From: Clostridia bacterium
GTDB taxonomy: Bacteria; Bacillota_A; Clostridia; Oscillospirales; CAG-272
Length of the DNA stretch: 64,000 nt
Direction of reading: 5' to 3'
Assembly (NCBI GenBank): GCA_017466455.1
Contig: JAFTUD010000002.1
Coordinates: forward strand, 124,001 to 188,000
The notes under the pieces were generated by a model. The model ran no database searches and had not been told where the DNA came from. It saw only the letters and a list, made by a program, of their open reading frames with translations. Below, piece by piece: positions 17,955 through 26,604 of the stretch. The stretch's first letter is position 1; each line of letters begins with the position of its first letter. Both the position numbers and the translations under genes were made by a program.

Positions 17955-19925
17955 TTACCCTCTCCTTACTCTTCCGTTAACCTTGCGAATGATTACACCG
18001 CTAAGAGGTGGAAGATTTATTTCAATATAATTTTGTTTGTTTTTTGAGTCGCTATTATAGGTTTTGCTTTTGAGTATTTTATCGTTAAGAATACCACTTC
18101 CGCCAAATTTATATTCATCAGTGGTAAAAACTTCCTTGTAGCTTCCACCCTCATCAACCAAAACAGGATAATTTGGTCTTTTGATAGGTGAAAAATTGAT
18201 TATCACATATAAGGTTGAGCCATCAATTGCCTTGCGCTTATATGATATTGCATTTGTGTCGCTTTGATTAGTAGCAATCCATTCGTATCCGTCCCACGAG
18301 TTGTCAATTTCCCAAAGCTCCTTGGAGTCAAGATAAAAATTATTCAGCTTGGAAACGAACATCTGCATTTCTGAGTGACGGGGATATTTGAGCATAAACC
18401 ATTCAAGCTCATTTTCATAATCCCATTCTCTAAACTGCGCAAACTCCGTTCCCATAAACATCATTTTCTTGCCCGGAGTTGTCATCATATAGGTAAGGAA
18501 AGCACGCATTGTCGCAAATTTTTGGTCGTAATCGCCGTACATTTTATCAACAATCGATTTCTTTCCGTGAACAACCTCGTCATGAGATATAGGCATGATG
18601 TAATTTTCCTTGAAGGCATACATCATAGGAAATGTCAGCTTATCGTGATTGAATTGTCTAAAATACGGGTCGGTTTGAACATATTCATATACATCGTTTG
18701 CCCAGCCCATATTCCATTTATAATTAAATCCAAGCCCGCCTTGGAAAACAGGCTTTGTAATCATCTGCCAGTCGGCGGACTCCTCGGCAATCATGAGTGC
18801 ATCCGAAAATTCCGCAAAAAGCTGTGTATTAAGCTTCTGGAAAAACGCGATTGCCTCTTTATTTTTATTATCTCCGTCCTCGTTTGGCACCCACTCGCCG
18901 GGATCTCTATCATAATCAAGATATAGCATTGACGCAACCGCATCAACCCTTAGCCCGTCAACATGGTATTTTCTAAACCAAAATAGTGCATTTGATATAA
19001 GAAAGGACTGTACCTCTTGCCTGCCGACATCAAAAAATCGCGTTCCCCAAACCTTATGCTCCATTCGGTCCTTGCCCTGATATTCATAAAGCGGTTGACC
19101 GTCAAATTCATAAAGTCCATGCTCATCCTTTGGAAAATGTGCAGGAACCCAGTCAAGAATTACGCCTATTCCACATTCGTGCATTTTATTTACAAAATAC
19201 ATAAAGTCGGCAGGAGTTCCATATCTTGAGGTCGGTGCATAATATCCGCACACCTGATATCCCCAAGAGCCATCAAACGGATGCTCCATAACCGGAAGAA
19301 GCTCAACATGCGTAAATCCTAATTTTTTTACATATGGCGCAAGCTGATCCGCTATCTCACGATAGTTAAGATAGTGCTCTCCGTCCGAATTAGACTTTGA
19401 GTCCCTTGTCTTCCATGAGCCAAGATGAACCTCGTAAATATTGAGAGGTGCTTGATAGAAATATTTCTCCGCTTCCGAGCCGTTGCTTTTTCTCAAAATG
19501 GATTTTCTATATTCAAGCCAATTTTCATCGCTCCACTCAAAGCCGTCAATGTTAGCAATGATTGAAGCGGTATTTTTGTTAGTTTGAGAATGAAAAGCGT
19601 ACGGGTCAGCCTTAAAATGCGAAATTCCCCTGTTAGTTATTTTATACTTATAAAATTTTCCAACAAGTCTGTCACTTGAGATGAATTTACATTCCCAAAT
19701 CCCCATTTCGGTGATTTTTTCAAGCTCAAGTCCGTTATCCCAAGCGGTAAAGTCCGAAACAAGCTCAACCTTGTCCGCGTTAGGCGCCCAAACTCTAAAT
19801 GTATATTCAAATTTTCCATCAACAGCAATCTCGTGACATCCTAAATAGTCATAAGCATAATAATTAGTGCCCTGATGAAAGAAATATGCGCTCATATCGT
19901 CATTTATTCCATCTTTTTTTAGCAC
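17955..19925 (-). CDS. glgB: 1,4-alpha-glucan branching enzyme (GH13)
   Basis: Introduces alpha-1,6 branches. The 656-residue protein has an N-terminal CBM48-like domain ([17 protein letters not shown], ~43-59), the GH13 barrel with nucleophile Asp328 ([11 protein letters not shown]), acid/base Glu381 (LMIAEES) and the [10 protein letters not shown] block, and a beta-sandwich C-terminus. First gene of the glg operon. I accept the GTG start at 19925 because AGGTGG lies 7 bases upstream and the promoter is just beyond; an internal ATG ten codons later has no clear ribosome site. Confidence 0.96.
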   Translation of the reverse strand: MLKKDGINDDMSAYFFHQGTNYYAYDYLGCHEIAVDGKFEYTFRVWAPNADKVELVSDFTAWDNGLELEKITEMGIWECKFISSDRLVGKFYKYKITNRGISHFKADPYAFHSQTNKNTASIIANIDGFEWSDENWLEYRKSILRKSNGSEAEKYFYQAPLNIYEVHLGSWKTRDSKSNSDGEHYLNYREIADQLAPYVKKLGFTHVELLPVMEHPFDGSWGYQVCGYYAPTSRYGTPADFMYFVNKMHECGIGVILDWVPAHFPKDEHGLYEFDGQPLYEYQGKDRMEHKVWGTRFFDVGRQEVQSFLISNALFWFRKYHVDGLRVDAVASMLYLDYDRDPGEWVPNEDGDNKNKEAIAFFQKLNTQLFAEFSDALMIAEESADWQMITKPVFQGGLGFNYKWNMGWANDVYEYVQTDPYFRQFNHDKLTFPMMYAFKENYIMPISHDEVVHGKKSIVDKMYGDYDQKFATMRAFLTYMMTTPGKKMMFMGTEFAQFREWDYENELEWFMLKYPRHSEMQMFVSKLNNFYLDSKELWEIDNSWDGYEWIATNQSDTNAISYKRKAIDGSTLYVIINFSPIKRPNYPVLVDEGGSYKEVFTTDEYKFGGSGILNDKILKSKTYNSDSKNKQNYIEINLPPLSGVIIRKVNGRVRRG

Positions 19926-19968
19926 GAAATCACCACCTAACTCAAAAAATATATACTTTTACATAATT

Positions 19969-19997
19969 ATTATACATCACAAGAGTTGAAAATTCAA
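19969..19997 (-). promoter_or_regulatory. Promoter of the glgBCDAP-GH13 operon
   Basis: Minus-strand TTGAAT (19992-19997), 17-bp spacer, TATAAT (19969-19974), leaving a ~37-nt leader before the glgB GTG. No operator palindrome seen. Confidence 0.78.
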
Positions 19998-20066
19998 TAA
20001 GATATTAAATCTTTTATTCAAAAAAATTTTACAATTTTTGCGACTTTTTCCTATAAAATAACAAAA

Positions 20067-20086
20067 AACAGGATTTTACTCCTGTT
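20067..20086 (-). terminator. Terminator overlapping the GNAT stop codon
   Basis: Minus-strand AACAGGA/TCCTGTT stem with a 6-base loop followed by TTTTG. The TAA stop of the acetyltransferase gene lies in the loop. Confidence 0.75.
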
Positions 20087-20651
20087 CTCTGTAATATTCA
20101 TTCTTTAGAATTGACGCGGTTCCAATAGTCCTGTACTTTCCTTTTACAAAAAGCAAATCTCTTTGGTAGCCCTCAAACTTCATTCCAAGCTTTTTCATTA
20201 CGGCAAGGCTTGCGTCATTACCAAACATAAATTTCGCCTCTACTCTGTGCATGTTCAAGGTTTCAAACGCAAATCTTATCGCAACCGATGCCGCCTCGGT
20301 TGCAATTCCCATTCCCCAATATTCGGGATTTAGGACATATCCAATCTCGGCAACTCGGTTTTCCTCATCTATTTTTGTAAAGCCAACCGTGCCTATCATC
20401 TTTGAATTTTCCTTGTAAATTACCGCCCAGTCGGTATATTCGCCCGATTTGTACTTTGAAATTACATATTCAATAAATTCCTTTGTAAAATCCAAGCTTT
20501 TATGTACATCCCAAAGCAAATATTTTGATGTGTCAGGATTTTTTGAATACTCAAACATGTCCTTTGCATCGGAGCGACGCATTTCTCTAAGGGTCAATCT
20601 ATCCGTATGAATAGTCGGTATTCGTGAAAAAATTCTTTTTATAAAGTTCAT
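20076..20651 (-). CDS. GNAT acetyltransferase, RimJ/RimL type
   Basis: A 191-residue GNAT-fold N-acetyltransferase using acetyl-CoA. Visible features: the N-terminal THTDRLTLREMRRSDAKDMF motif typical of the RimJ/RimL/YdaF subgroup, the strand-4/CoA loop EIGYVLNPEYWGMGIATEAA (G-M-G-I-A in place of Q/RxxGxG/A), and the C-terminal NDASLAVMKKLGMKFEG. Substrate unknown; relatives modify ribosomal proteins or small amines. Single gene with its own promoter and terminator, divergent from proC. Confidence 0.88.
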   Translation of the reverse strand: MNFIKRIFSRIPTIHTDRLTLREMRRSDAKDMFEYSKNPDTSKYLLWDVHKSLDFTKEFIEYVISKYKSGEYTDWAVIYKENSKMIGTVGFTKIDEENRVAEIGYVLNPEYWGMGIATEAASVAIRFAFETLNMHRVEAKFMFGNDASLAVMKKLGMKFEGYQRDLLFVKGKYRTIGTASILKNEYYREQE

Positions 20652-20698
20652 ATAAAGCTATCCTCTTCAGAAATTGAGCCCTTCAAAGACCCGTATTA

Positions 20699-20727
20699 AG
20701 TATACACTAAATCAAAAAAATAGTCAA
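20699..20727 (-). promoter_or_regulatory. Promoter of GNAT gene
   Basis: Minus-strand TTGACT (20722-20727), 17-bp spacer, TATACT (20699-20704). It lies back to back with the proC promoter 27 bp away. Confidence 0.72.
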
Positions 20728-20753
20728 CCCATTTGAAATATTTTTGTTTAATA

Positions 20754-20782
20754 TTGATATTGCAAAATTTTTATGCTATACT
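20754..20782 (+). promoter_or_regulatory. Promoter of proC
   Basis: TTGATA (20754-20759), 17-bp spacer, TATACT (20777-20782), 35 bp before the proC ATG. Confidence 0.72.
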
Positions 20783-20817
20783 TAATTAAATAATTTTCAA
20801 AATTTGAGGTTTTTATT

Positions 20818-21618
20818 ATGAATAAAATTGCATTTATCGGTGCAGGAAATATGGCAAGCGCAATATGCGGTGGAATCATATCCGCAAGCACAGCTATGCC
20901 AAGTGATATAATACTGTATGACAAGCTTACCGAGCAATATTCTAAGTTTGATCCATCGTGCAAGCACGCAGGCACAATCGCCGAGGCAGTTGAATTTGCA
21001 AATTTCATTTTCTTCTCGGTAAAGCCACAAAATATAAAGGATGTTTTGAGCGAAATTTCTAAAATCGATATTTCTGATAAGGTATTTATCTCAATTTGCG
21101 CAGGTATAACTATTGAATCAATAGAAAAAATTCTTGGAAAAGCAAAAATTGTTCGTACAATGCCAAATACACCGCTTCTAATCGGTCAAGGAGTTACTGC
21201 TCTTTGTAGAAACGATAAGGTTAGCGATGATGAATTTGCATTTGCTACCTCTCTTTTTGCAACCTCGGGCTATACAACCGAGGCAAAGGAAGAGGATATA
21301 AATAAAATCACCGCCATTACCTCATCATCACCCGCATATGTGTATTTATTTGCCAAGGCAATGCTTGATGGTGCAAGGCAAATCGGCTTTGATGGCAAAA
21401 ACGCACTTGAAATGATTTGTAAAACGCTTATTGGCTCAGCAAATATGATTTTGAACGATACGCGTAGCGTTGATGACCTTATAAAAATGGTAAAATCTCC
21501 TAATGGCACAACTGAGCGTGCGCTGAATGTTTTTGAGGATAAAAAATTTGTTGAAATAGTAGCTGAAGCTATGGACGCTTGCGTAAAGCGTGCTGATGAG
21601 CTTGCTAAGCTTAACTAA
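20818..21618 (+). CDS. proC: Pyrroline-5-carboxylate reductase
   Basis: Last step of proline synthesis: NAD(P)H reduction of pyrroline-5-carboxylate. The 266-residue protein has the Rossmann start KIAFIGAGNMASAI, the FFSVKPQNIKDVL segment, RTMPNTPLLIGQG, and the ProC dimerisation signature beginning ITSSSPAYVYLFAKAMLDGA and ending with SPNGTTERAL. GAGG lies ahead of ATG 20818. No proA or proB is nearby. The downstream membrane gene starts 10 bp after the stop, so they form a two-gene operon. Confidence 0.96.
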   Translation: MNKIAFIGAGNMASAICGGIISASTAMPSDIILYDKLTEQYSKFDPSCKHAGTIAEAVEFANFIFFSVKPQNIKDVLSEISKIDISDKVFISICAGITIESIEKILGKAKIVRTMPNTPLLIGQGVTALCRNDKVSDDEFAFATSLFATSGYTTEAKEEDINKITAITSSSPAYVYLFAKAMLDGARQIGFDGKNALEMICKTLIGSANMILNDTRSVDDLIKMVKSPNGTTERALNVFEDKKFVEIVAEAMDACVKRADELAKLN

Positions 21619-21628
21619 GAGGTATAAA

Positions 21629-22624
21629 ATGAACGATAACTACGAAGAGGAATTTGAGGAAGGCTCAGCCCCTAAAAAGAAAAAATTCAATATCTTTGAC
21701 TGGTATTACAGAGATGGCAAGGGCGCTGAGGGTGAAAGCCTCAATCTTTTGAAGGAGCCAACCGTAAAAAACGGATTTAAGGCTGTATGGAGAAGGCTTG
21801 GTAAATTGATGTCGGCAAATCTCCTTTTCATCTTTGGCAACTTCCCTATTTTTTTCATAATACTTGCAATGTCCGGCATATTTAGCTCAAGCTCCTATGC
21901 TCCGCTAAACCAACAATGGGGAGTCCTTAAGGGTGCTATGCTATTTGACCAAAGCGCCGAAATGTCAAGCTATATTAGCGTGCTTGGCACAAAAATATCG
22001 GTAAATGTAATAAATACGCCAACTATCGTGTTCTTCGCGCTTGGGCTTTTGCTTATATTCACAATGGGCTTTACAAAGGTAGGTACAACCTACATTTATA
22101 GAAATATAGTCCTTGGTGAGCCTATTTTCCCATTCTCCGACTTTTTCTATATTATTAAAAAGAATATCAAGCAATCCTTGATCTTTGGAATTATTGACAC
22201 ATTGTTTATTGCTATGTTTGCATACAATATTTACTTTTTGTTCTCAAACTATTCCGCAAGCTCAATGAATGCAATAATGCTCTTCTTTACGATTTGTATG
22301 GCAACAATTTACTGGATTGCAAGGTCATACGCATATATTATGATTTTCACATTTGACCTAAAGCTGAGCAAGATTATTAAAAACTCACTCTATTTTGTTA
22401 TTTTAGGAATAAAGCGAAATATGATGGGAGTTCTCTTCACATTGCTTTTGGTGGCTATAAATGTTCTAATTTTCATGCTTTATATGCCCGTTGGCATAAT
22501 CCTTCCATTTATCATAACCGTGTCAATTATGGACTTTATCGGCGTTTACTGCGCTTATCCAAACATAGATAAATATATGGTTGACCCCTCAAAAAAATCC
22601 GATGAGGAAGAAATAACCGAATAA
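21629..22624 (+). CDS. YesL/DUF624-like membrane protein
   Basis: A 331-residue membrane protein with about six helices (first at ~65-90). The N-terminus is acidic and cytoplasmic (MNDNYEEEFEEGSAPKKKKF). The pattern around FKAVWRRLGKLMSANLLFIFGNFPIFF and the C-terminal FDLKLSKIIKNSLYFVILGIKRN resemble YesL-family (DUF624) proteins, often linked with carbohydrate ABC uptake in Bacillota, but no transporter genes adjoin it here. I start at ATG 21629, with AGAGG 6-7 bases upstream, instead of a longer frame that would overlap proC. Function unknown. Confidence 0.75.
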   Translation: MNDNYEEEFEEGSAPKKKKFNIFDWYYRDGKGAEGESLNLLKEPTVKNGFKAVWRRLGKLMSANLLFIFGNFPIFFIILAMSGIFSSSSYAPLNQQWGVLKGAMLFDQSAEMSSYISVLGTKISVNVINTPTIVFFALGLLLIFTMGFTKVGTTYIYRNIVLGEPIFPFSDFFYIIKKNIKQSLIFGIIDTLFIAMFAYNIYFLFSNYSASSMNAIMLFFTICMATIYWIARSYAYIMIFTFDLKLSKIIKNSLYFVILGIKRNMMGVLFTLLLVAINVLIFMLYMPVGIILPFIITVSIMDFIGVYCAYPNIDKYMVDPSKKSDEEEITE

Positions 22625-22626
22625 TC

Positions 22627-22654
22627 AAAACCCCAACGATTAGGTTGGGGTTTT
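22627..22654 (+). terminator. Terminator of proC operon
   Basis: Perfect 11-bp stem AAAACCCCAAC/GTTGGGGTTTT with a 6-base loop, 2 bp past the stop. It also faces the convergent XRE gene E and may serve both strands. Confidence 0.9.
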
Positions 22655-22667
22655 ATAATTTGCTAAA

Positions 22668-23429
22668 TTAACTCGTTGCAAGCATTTTTAACATTGATGG
22701 AATGTGCATAAATGAGCCATCTATACGATATAAAAGTCCGTTTTCGCTTTCTTTTGGTGTAATCGGTATTTCCTTTAATGCCATTTCAACATCGTTTTCT
22801 TTGAGGTTGGACTTTACGGCTATTTCCTCAACAGACACAAATATATTGAAATCGTTAATAGTTAAATCATACAAAGCATATAAAACACGCATTACATTTG
22901 GCTTGAGTAGGTTTTCAATATTTAAAGTAATTTGATATTGCTCAACTATACTTGGCGAGGTATAGCTATTATTGTGAGAAAAATATATTCCGTTTCCACA
23001 ACGAACGGTATTCCCGCAAGGTAAAGCCGAGGCTGAATAACCCCACTTTTTATGTTCATCGCTTGCATAATCTTCGCTAAATTTATATGGAAGATTGTTT
23101 ACAAAGCCCTCACTTGCTATTCCATCATGTAAAAGCATTGCCAACTTGAAAGCTGTTTCAAATATCTCATTTGAAGGCAAGCGAGAAAGCATATTTTTCA
23201 CTCTTAAAAATGTGTCTGTTTTGCTTTCTGTTGTTTCACATCCAAGTAAAGAGTCTACGGTAACTCCAAAAAATCTTGCTATATCAGGCAAAAGCTGAAT
23301 ATCAGGGCAACAAATAGAAGCTTCCCATTTGCTAACCGATTGATTTGTAACTCCTAACGCATTTGCTAAGGCTTCTTGCGTTATACCTCTTTGTTTGCGT
23401 AAAAATGCTATTTGTTCATTTATTTTCAT
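22668..23429 (-). CDS. XRE-family regulator (paralog E, shorter C-terminus)
   Basis: A 253-residue regulator. The HTH at residues ~3-58 (ITQEALANALGVTNQSVSKW, CPDIQLLPDIARFFGV, VDSLLG) is clearly the family of paralogs A-D, but the C-terminal region is shorter and ends in what looks like a second winged-helix-like unit (SLKENDVEMALKEIPI, NGLLYRIDGSFMHIPSML). Starts at ATG 23429 with AAAGGA. Divergent from paralog F with a 250-bp shared intergenic region holding both promoters and two different palindromes. Confidence 0.84.
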   Translation of the reverse strand: MKINEQIAFLRKQRGITQEALANALGVTNQSVSKWEASICCPDIQLLPDIARFFGVTVDSLLGCETTESKTDTFLRVKNMLSRLPSNEIFETAFKLAMLLHDGIASEGFVNNLPYKFSEDYASDEHKKWGYSASALPCGNTVRCGNGIYFSHNNSYTSPSIVEQYQITLNIENLLKPNVMRVLYALYDLTINDFNIFVSVEEIAVKSNLKENDVEMALKEIPITPKESENGLLYRIDGSFMHIPSMLKMLATS

Positions 23430-23452
23430 TTTTCAAAATCCTTTCATTATTC

Positions 23453-23497
23453 TTGTAGCTACAATTAAATTATACAGAACTTTTGAAGCAAATACAA
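23453..23497 (-). promoter_or_regulatory. Promoter and palindromic operator of XRE gene E
   Basis: Minus-strand TTGTAT (23492-23497), 17-bp spacer, TATAAT (23469-23474), 4 bp, then the perfect palindrome TTGTAGCTACAA (23453-23464). Same grammar as paralog D with a different core. Confidence 0.77.
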
Positions 23498-23610
23498 TAA
23501 CGCATTTGTTTGATATATAAAATTATTTTCCAACTTGGTGTTGGAAAATGAATATAAGTATGCTAAAATAAATACAACGCTCCGTTGGATTGAACTTACT
23601 TAACAGTCGC

Positions 23611-23658
23611 TTCAATTCTCTTTTGGCAAATGCTATAATGTAATTACGGTACCGAAAT
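23611..23658 (+). promoter_or_regulatory. Promoter and palindromic operator of XRE gene F
   Basis: Weak -35 TTCAAT (23611-23616), 17-bp spacer, TATAAT (23634-23639), 3 bp, then a 16-bp palindrome ATTACGGTACCGAAAT (23643-23658) with one mismatched pair. Confidence 0.7.
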
Positions 23659-23678
23659 ATATCATTTTGGAGGATAAT

Positions 23679-24809
23679 ATGGATTATTCAATAGGAAAAG
23701 TTATAAGAAAAATAAGAAAAGAAAAAAATCTTACCCAAGAGGAGCTTGCGGAACAGTTATATGTAACCTCACAGGCTGTTTCCAAATGGGAAAACGAAAC
23801 AGGATTACCCGATATTACTCAAATCGTACCATTATGCAGAGTTTTGGGAATTTCAGCAGACGAGCTTTTTGGAATTCTTGGAACGAATGCTGACGAAGAA
23901 ATTGAAAGATTTCTAAAAGAAACAGAAGATTATTCAAATTCAAAGGTTGACGACGAGGAAAAATACGATAATATTTATAAAAAGTGTTTAGAACAACTGA
24001 AGCTATACCCAAACAACACAAAGCTTCTCATTTATACCATAGGATATGCATATCACTATGCTCATAAGTATAGAAGAATGGGAAAAACTAACGAAGCAAA
24101 AGAAGCATTTGAAGAAATCAAGCGAGAGGCAAATCTAATAATTCAGTATAGCAAAAATGTTGATGACATAATGACTGCTCATATGTGGCTTGTAAGAACA
24201 TACTGTGAATTTCAAATGTTTGAGGAAGCTAAAAAAGAAGCCTTATTCTTCCCTAAAGCCCCTAATTATACAGAGGGAAATCAGCTTGCTTGGATTTATT
24301 GGTGCCAAAAGGACTGGGATAGCGAAATTAAAGCACATTGCGAAAATTTTGCAAACATTTTAACAAGCCTTGAACACGAGCTAATAATGTTGGGTAATGC
24401 GTACAGGTTGAAGAAACAATACAACGAGGCACTTGACACATATGAAACCTTTATAAAAATAGTAAAATCAGTATATGGAAATGAGGAAAACACACCTCTG
24501 CTTAATGCTTGGTATTGGATTTATATGAACATAGCACATTGCTATTTAGAGCTTGGAAATACCGAAAAGGCTATTGATAGTCTTGAAAGCGAATATGAAA
24601 TATTTTTAGGTGCTTCAAAGCATCATAACGAAAAGCCTAATCTTAATAACATTCCAACCTTAAAGGAATGTGATTGCCCCGAACATAACGAACCCTTACA
24701 AATAAAAGAGCCATTGCTCTCAAGCCTAAATAAAAAATGGTTTGATACTATTCGTAATCACCCAAGATTTTTAGCTTTGGTAGAAAAAGTAAATGCTTTA
24801 GAACATTAA
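23679..24809 (+). CDS. XRE-family regulator with helical-repeat C-terminus (paralog F)
   Basis: A 376-residue paralog of A-D on the opposite strand. HTH residues ~5-60 (LTQEELAEQLYVTSQAVSKW, LPDITQIVPLCRVLGI, ADELFG). The C-terminal half has clear TPR-like units, for example IALCHCYLE-type AHCYLELGNTEKAIDSLESE and AYRLKKQYNEALDTYETFIK. I start at ATG 23679 (MDYSIGKV), with GGAGGA 5-6 bases upstream; an in-frame TTG four codons earlier coincides with the ribosome site and is rejected. Own terminator. Role: ligand- or protein-responsive regulator by architecture; target unknown. Confidence 0.86.
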   Translation: MDYSIGKVIRKIRKEKNLTQEELAEQLYVTSQAVSKWENETGLPDITQIVPLCRVLGISADELFGILGTNADEEIERFLKETEDYSNSKVDDEEKYDNIYKKCLEQLKLYPNNTKLLIYTIGYAYHYAHKYRRMGKTNEAKEAFEEIKREANLIIQYSKNVDDIMTAHMWLVRTYCEFQMFEEAKKEALFFPKAPNYTEGNQLAWIYWCQKDWDSEIKAHCENFANILTSLEHELIMLGNAYRLKKQYNEALDTYETFIKIVKSVYGNEENTPLLNAWYWIYMNIAHCYLELGNTEKAIDSLESEYEIFLGASKHHNEKPNLNNIPTLKECDCPEHNEPLQIKEPLLSSLNKKWFDTIRNHPRFLALVEKVNALEH

Positions 24810-24812
24810 CAA

Positions 24813-24838
24813 AAAAGTGCCGATTTTTCGGCACTTTT
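24813..24838. terminator. Bidirectional terminator between XRE gene F and hypothetical gene
   Basis: Perfect stem AAAAGTGCCGA/TCGGCACTTTT with A and T tracts on both sides, serving the converging genes. Its core GTGCCG/CGGCAC matches the 8101 hairpin. Confidence 0.9.
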
Positions 24839-24844
24839 ATATTT

Positions 24845-25654
24845 TTAATTGAAGCTACAATATTTTGCCACTACCTTAGTACCGTCAAGCGATATTTCCA
24901 CTGCGGAAAAATCATTGCAAATATCAGGAGTAAGTATTGCGTGTAGGTGAATTTTATCGCTGGCGCTTGATATACAATCAATCGTTCTTTGAAGATCGTA
25001 AATAAAGCTTTCGAGGCTCTTTCTTATAAACACCTCATCACAAATCCTAAATTCGTTATCAATCGGCGCTTCAATCTTGTTAAAAAACTCGTATTTGAAG
25101 TTCAAAACCATCGCAAGCCCCATAAGGTCATCAAGCGCTTCCTTTGTAAAGCTATCATTAAGATTGGCAACTAACGAAAAGCTATTGCAATACCACTCGT
25201 TCACGCGAGCGACATCTTCTCTTTTTGCATCATACGAGACATCACCGATAAAATCAGTGCCAAAATTGTACGCAACAACATCCTCATTTGAATCGTAATA
25301 TTCAAGACATTTATACGATACATGCTTGGTAAGCCTTTTCGCATCCTCGTTTAATAGCTTACTCCAATATGAATAGCCATAGTCATCGCCAAATGACTGC
25401 ATTATTGAAAAGTAAATTTCAAACGAAATATCCTTTGCCTTATCAAAATTTGATGAAAATACATGAATTGCGCGTGGATCGGTATATTCCTTGCCGTCAA
25501 TAGACAGCTTGCCATCCATAGAATACACATCTTCTATGCTCTTCTTATCATAAAACTGCTTTATATAATCTGAAAGTGCTTTTGATATTTCCTTAGCGCC
25601 CTTTGTAGTATTTTTAATTTCTAATTTTTCATAGCTACATACAATAAAGCCCAT
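24845..25654 (-). CDS. Conserved-looking hypothetical protein, last gene of MPE-GH20-DUF368 operon
   Basis: A 269-residue soluble protein I do not recognise. It is acidic, with mixed helix and strand, no signal peptide and no membrane segment. It contains aromatic-rich stretches (FSIMQSFGDDYGYSYWSKLL) and ends in a beta-like segment (VEISLDGTKVVAKYCSFN). It starts 2 bp after the DUF368 stop, with GAGGAAGAG as ribosome site, so it is translationally linked to the membrane transporter. A role with the DUF368 protein is only a guess from position. Confidence 0.7.
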   Translation of the reverse strand: MGFIVCSYEKLEIKNTTKGAKEISKALSDYIKQFYDKKSIEDVYSMDGKLSIDGKEYTDPRAIHVFSSNFDKAKDISFEIYFSIMQSFGDDYGYSYWSKLLNEDAKRLTKHVSYKCLEYYDSNEDVVAYNFGTDFIGDVSYDAKREDVARVNEWYCNSFSLVANLNDSFTKEALDDLMGLAMVLNFKYEFFNKIEAPIDNEFRICDEVFIRKSLESFIYDLQRTIDCISSASDKIHLHAILTPDICNDFSAVEISLDGTKVVAKYCSFN

Positions 25655-25656
25655 TT

Positions 25657-26595
25657 CTACTCTTCCTCGGCAATCTTATTTTTATCATTTTCAGTAGCCG
25701 ACTGTCTTTTCTTATCATAAAGATAGAGCGAAAACGAAATGGCAAAGCCAACAAGAAGCATAGCAATACCGATAAGAATATCGCTTACCATTGTAGCACT
25801 TGTCCAGCTCTTGTAAATGTCCATACAATCATTTCCAAGATACACCGCAAAAACCGAACCGATAGAAAGTCCGCATATCACGAAAAAGAATTTTACTCTC
25901 GCATTTTCAAGTAGCTTGTTAATTATCCTTGAGAAAAGTAATGTTCCTATCACAAATCCAACAAGAAGTGTTACATAAACCATAATCAAAGGAAAATCCG
26001 AAAGCAGCTCCCTGCCTATTCCGTCCATTAGTGCCTTATAATATCCAAACATCATAAGAAGCACGGTTGCGCTAAGACCGGGTATTAGCTGAGTTAGCGA
26101 AATCAAAATTCCAAGCACTAAAAACAAAATATAATGCCCAAAATTCAATCCAATCAAGCTATTATCAACACCTATGACAAGCGATAACGCGGTTATAACA
26201 ACAGGAAGAAGAACTCCCGAAATAAATAATAACGTTTTCTTTAAATCAAAGCTATTTCCCTTAATTTCCTTGAACAAAATCGGATATGTTCCAACCATTA
26301 AGCCAACAAAGAAGCAAATCGTTATGAACGGAAACGCCTCAAGAAGTATTTTTACAAGAATCAAGCCGATTAAAAATCCAAGTAAAATACCTATCATAAT
26401 CGGTATTAAAAATACAACGCAGGACTTAAATTTCTTGAAAATGTTGGAAAACGAATACATCAGTTTATCATAAACCTTCATTATAATTGCGATTGATGAA
26501 CCGCTAATTCCGGGAATAATAACCGATAATCCGATTGAAAAACCTACAAAAATGCCAATAAGCAGCTCTTTTACGCTTTTATACCCTAATTCCAT
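25657..26595 (-). CDS. DUF368 membrane protein (PopT-type polyprenyl-phosphate transporter)
   Basis: A 312-residue polytopic membrane protein with about eight helices. The N-terminal GFSIGLSVIIPGISGSSIAI and the internal repeat-like SLTQLIPGLSATVLLMMFGY are the paired DUF368 signatures (two inverted PGxSG/A loops). DUF368 members (PopT) have been reported to recycle undecaprenyl phosphate across the membrane; that function is family knowledge. The C-terminal tail is charged and cytoplasmic. It lies 9 bp downstream of the GH20 gene, a context consistent with cell-wall sugar recycling. Confidence 0.9.
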   Translation of the reverse strand: MELGYKSVKELLIGIFVGFSIGLSVIIPGISGSSIAIIMKVYDKLMYSFSNIFKKFKSCVVFLIPIMIGILLGFLIGLILVKILLEAFPFITICFFVGLMVGTYPILFKEIKGNSFDLKKTLLFISGVLLPVVITALSLVIGVDNSLIGLNFGHYILFLVLGILISLTQLIPGLSATVLLMMFGYYKALMDGIGRELLSDFPLIMVYVTLLVGFVIGTLLFSRIINKLLENARVKFFFVICGLSIGSVFAVYLGNDCMDIYKSWTSATMVSDILIGIAMLLVGFAISFSLYLYDKKRQSATENDKNKIAEEE

Positions 26596-26604
26596 AATGC
26601 CTCA

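Noticed and set aside
18375..18926. 183-codon plus-strand ORF opposite glgB
   Set aside because: Mirror frame of the branching enzyme, whose catalytic residues lie on the other strand.
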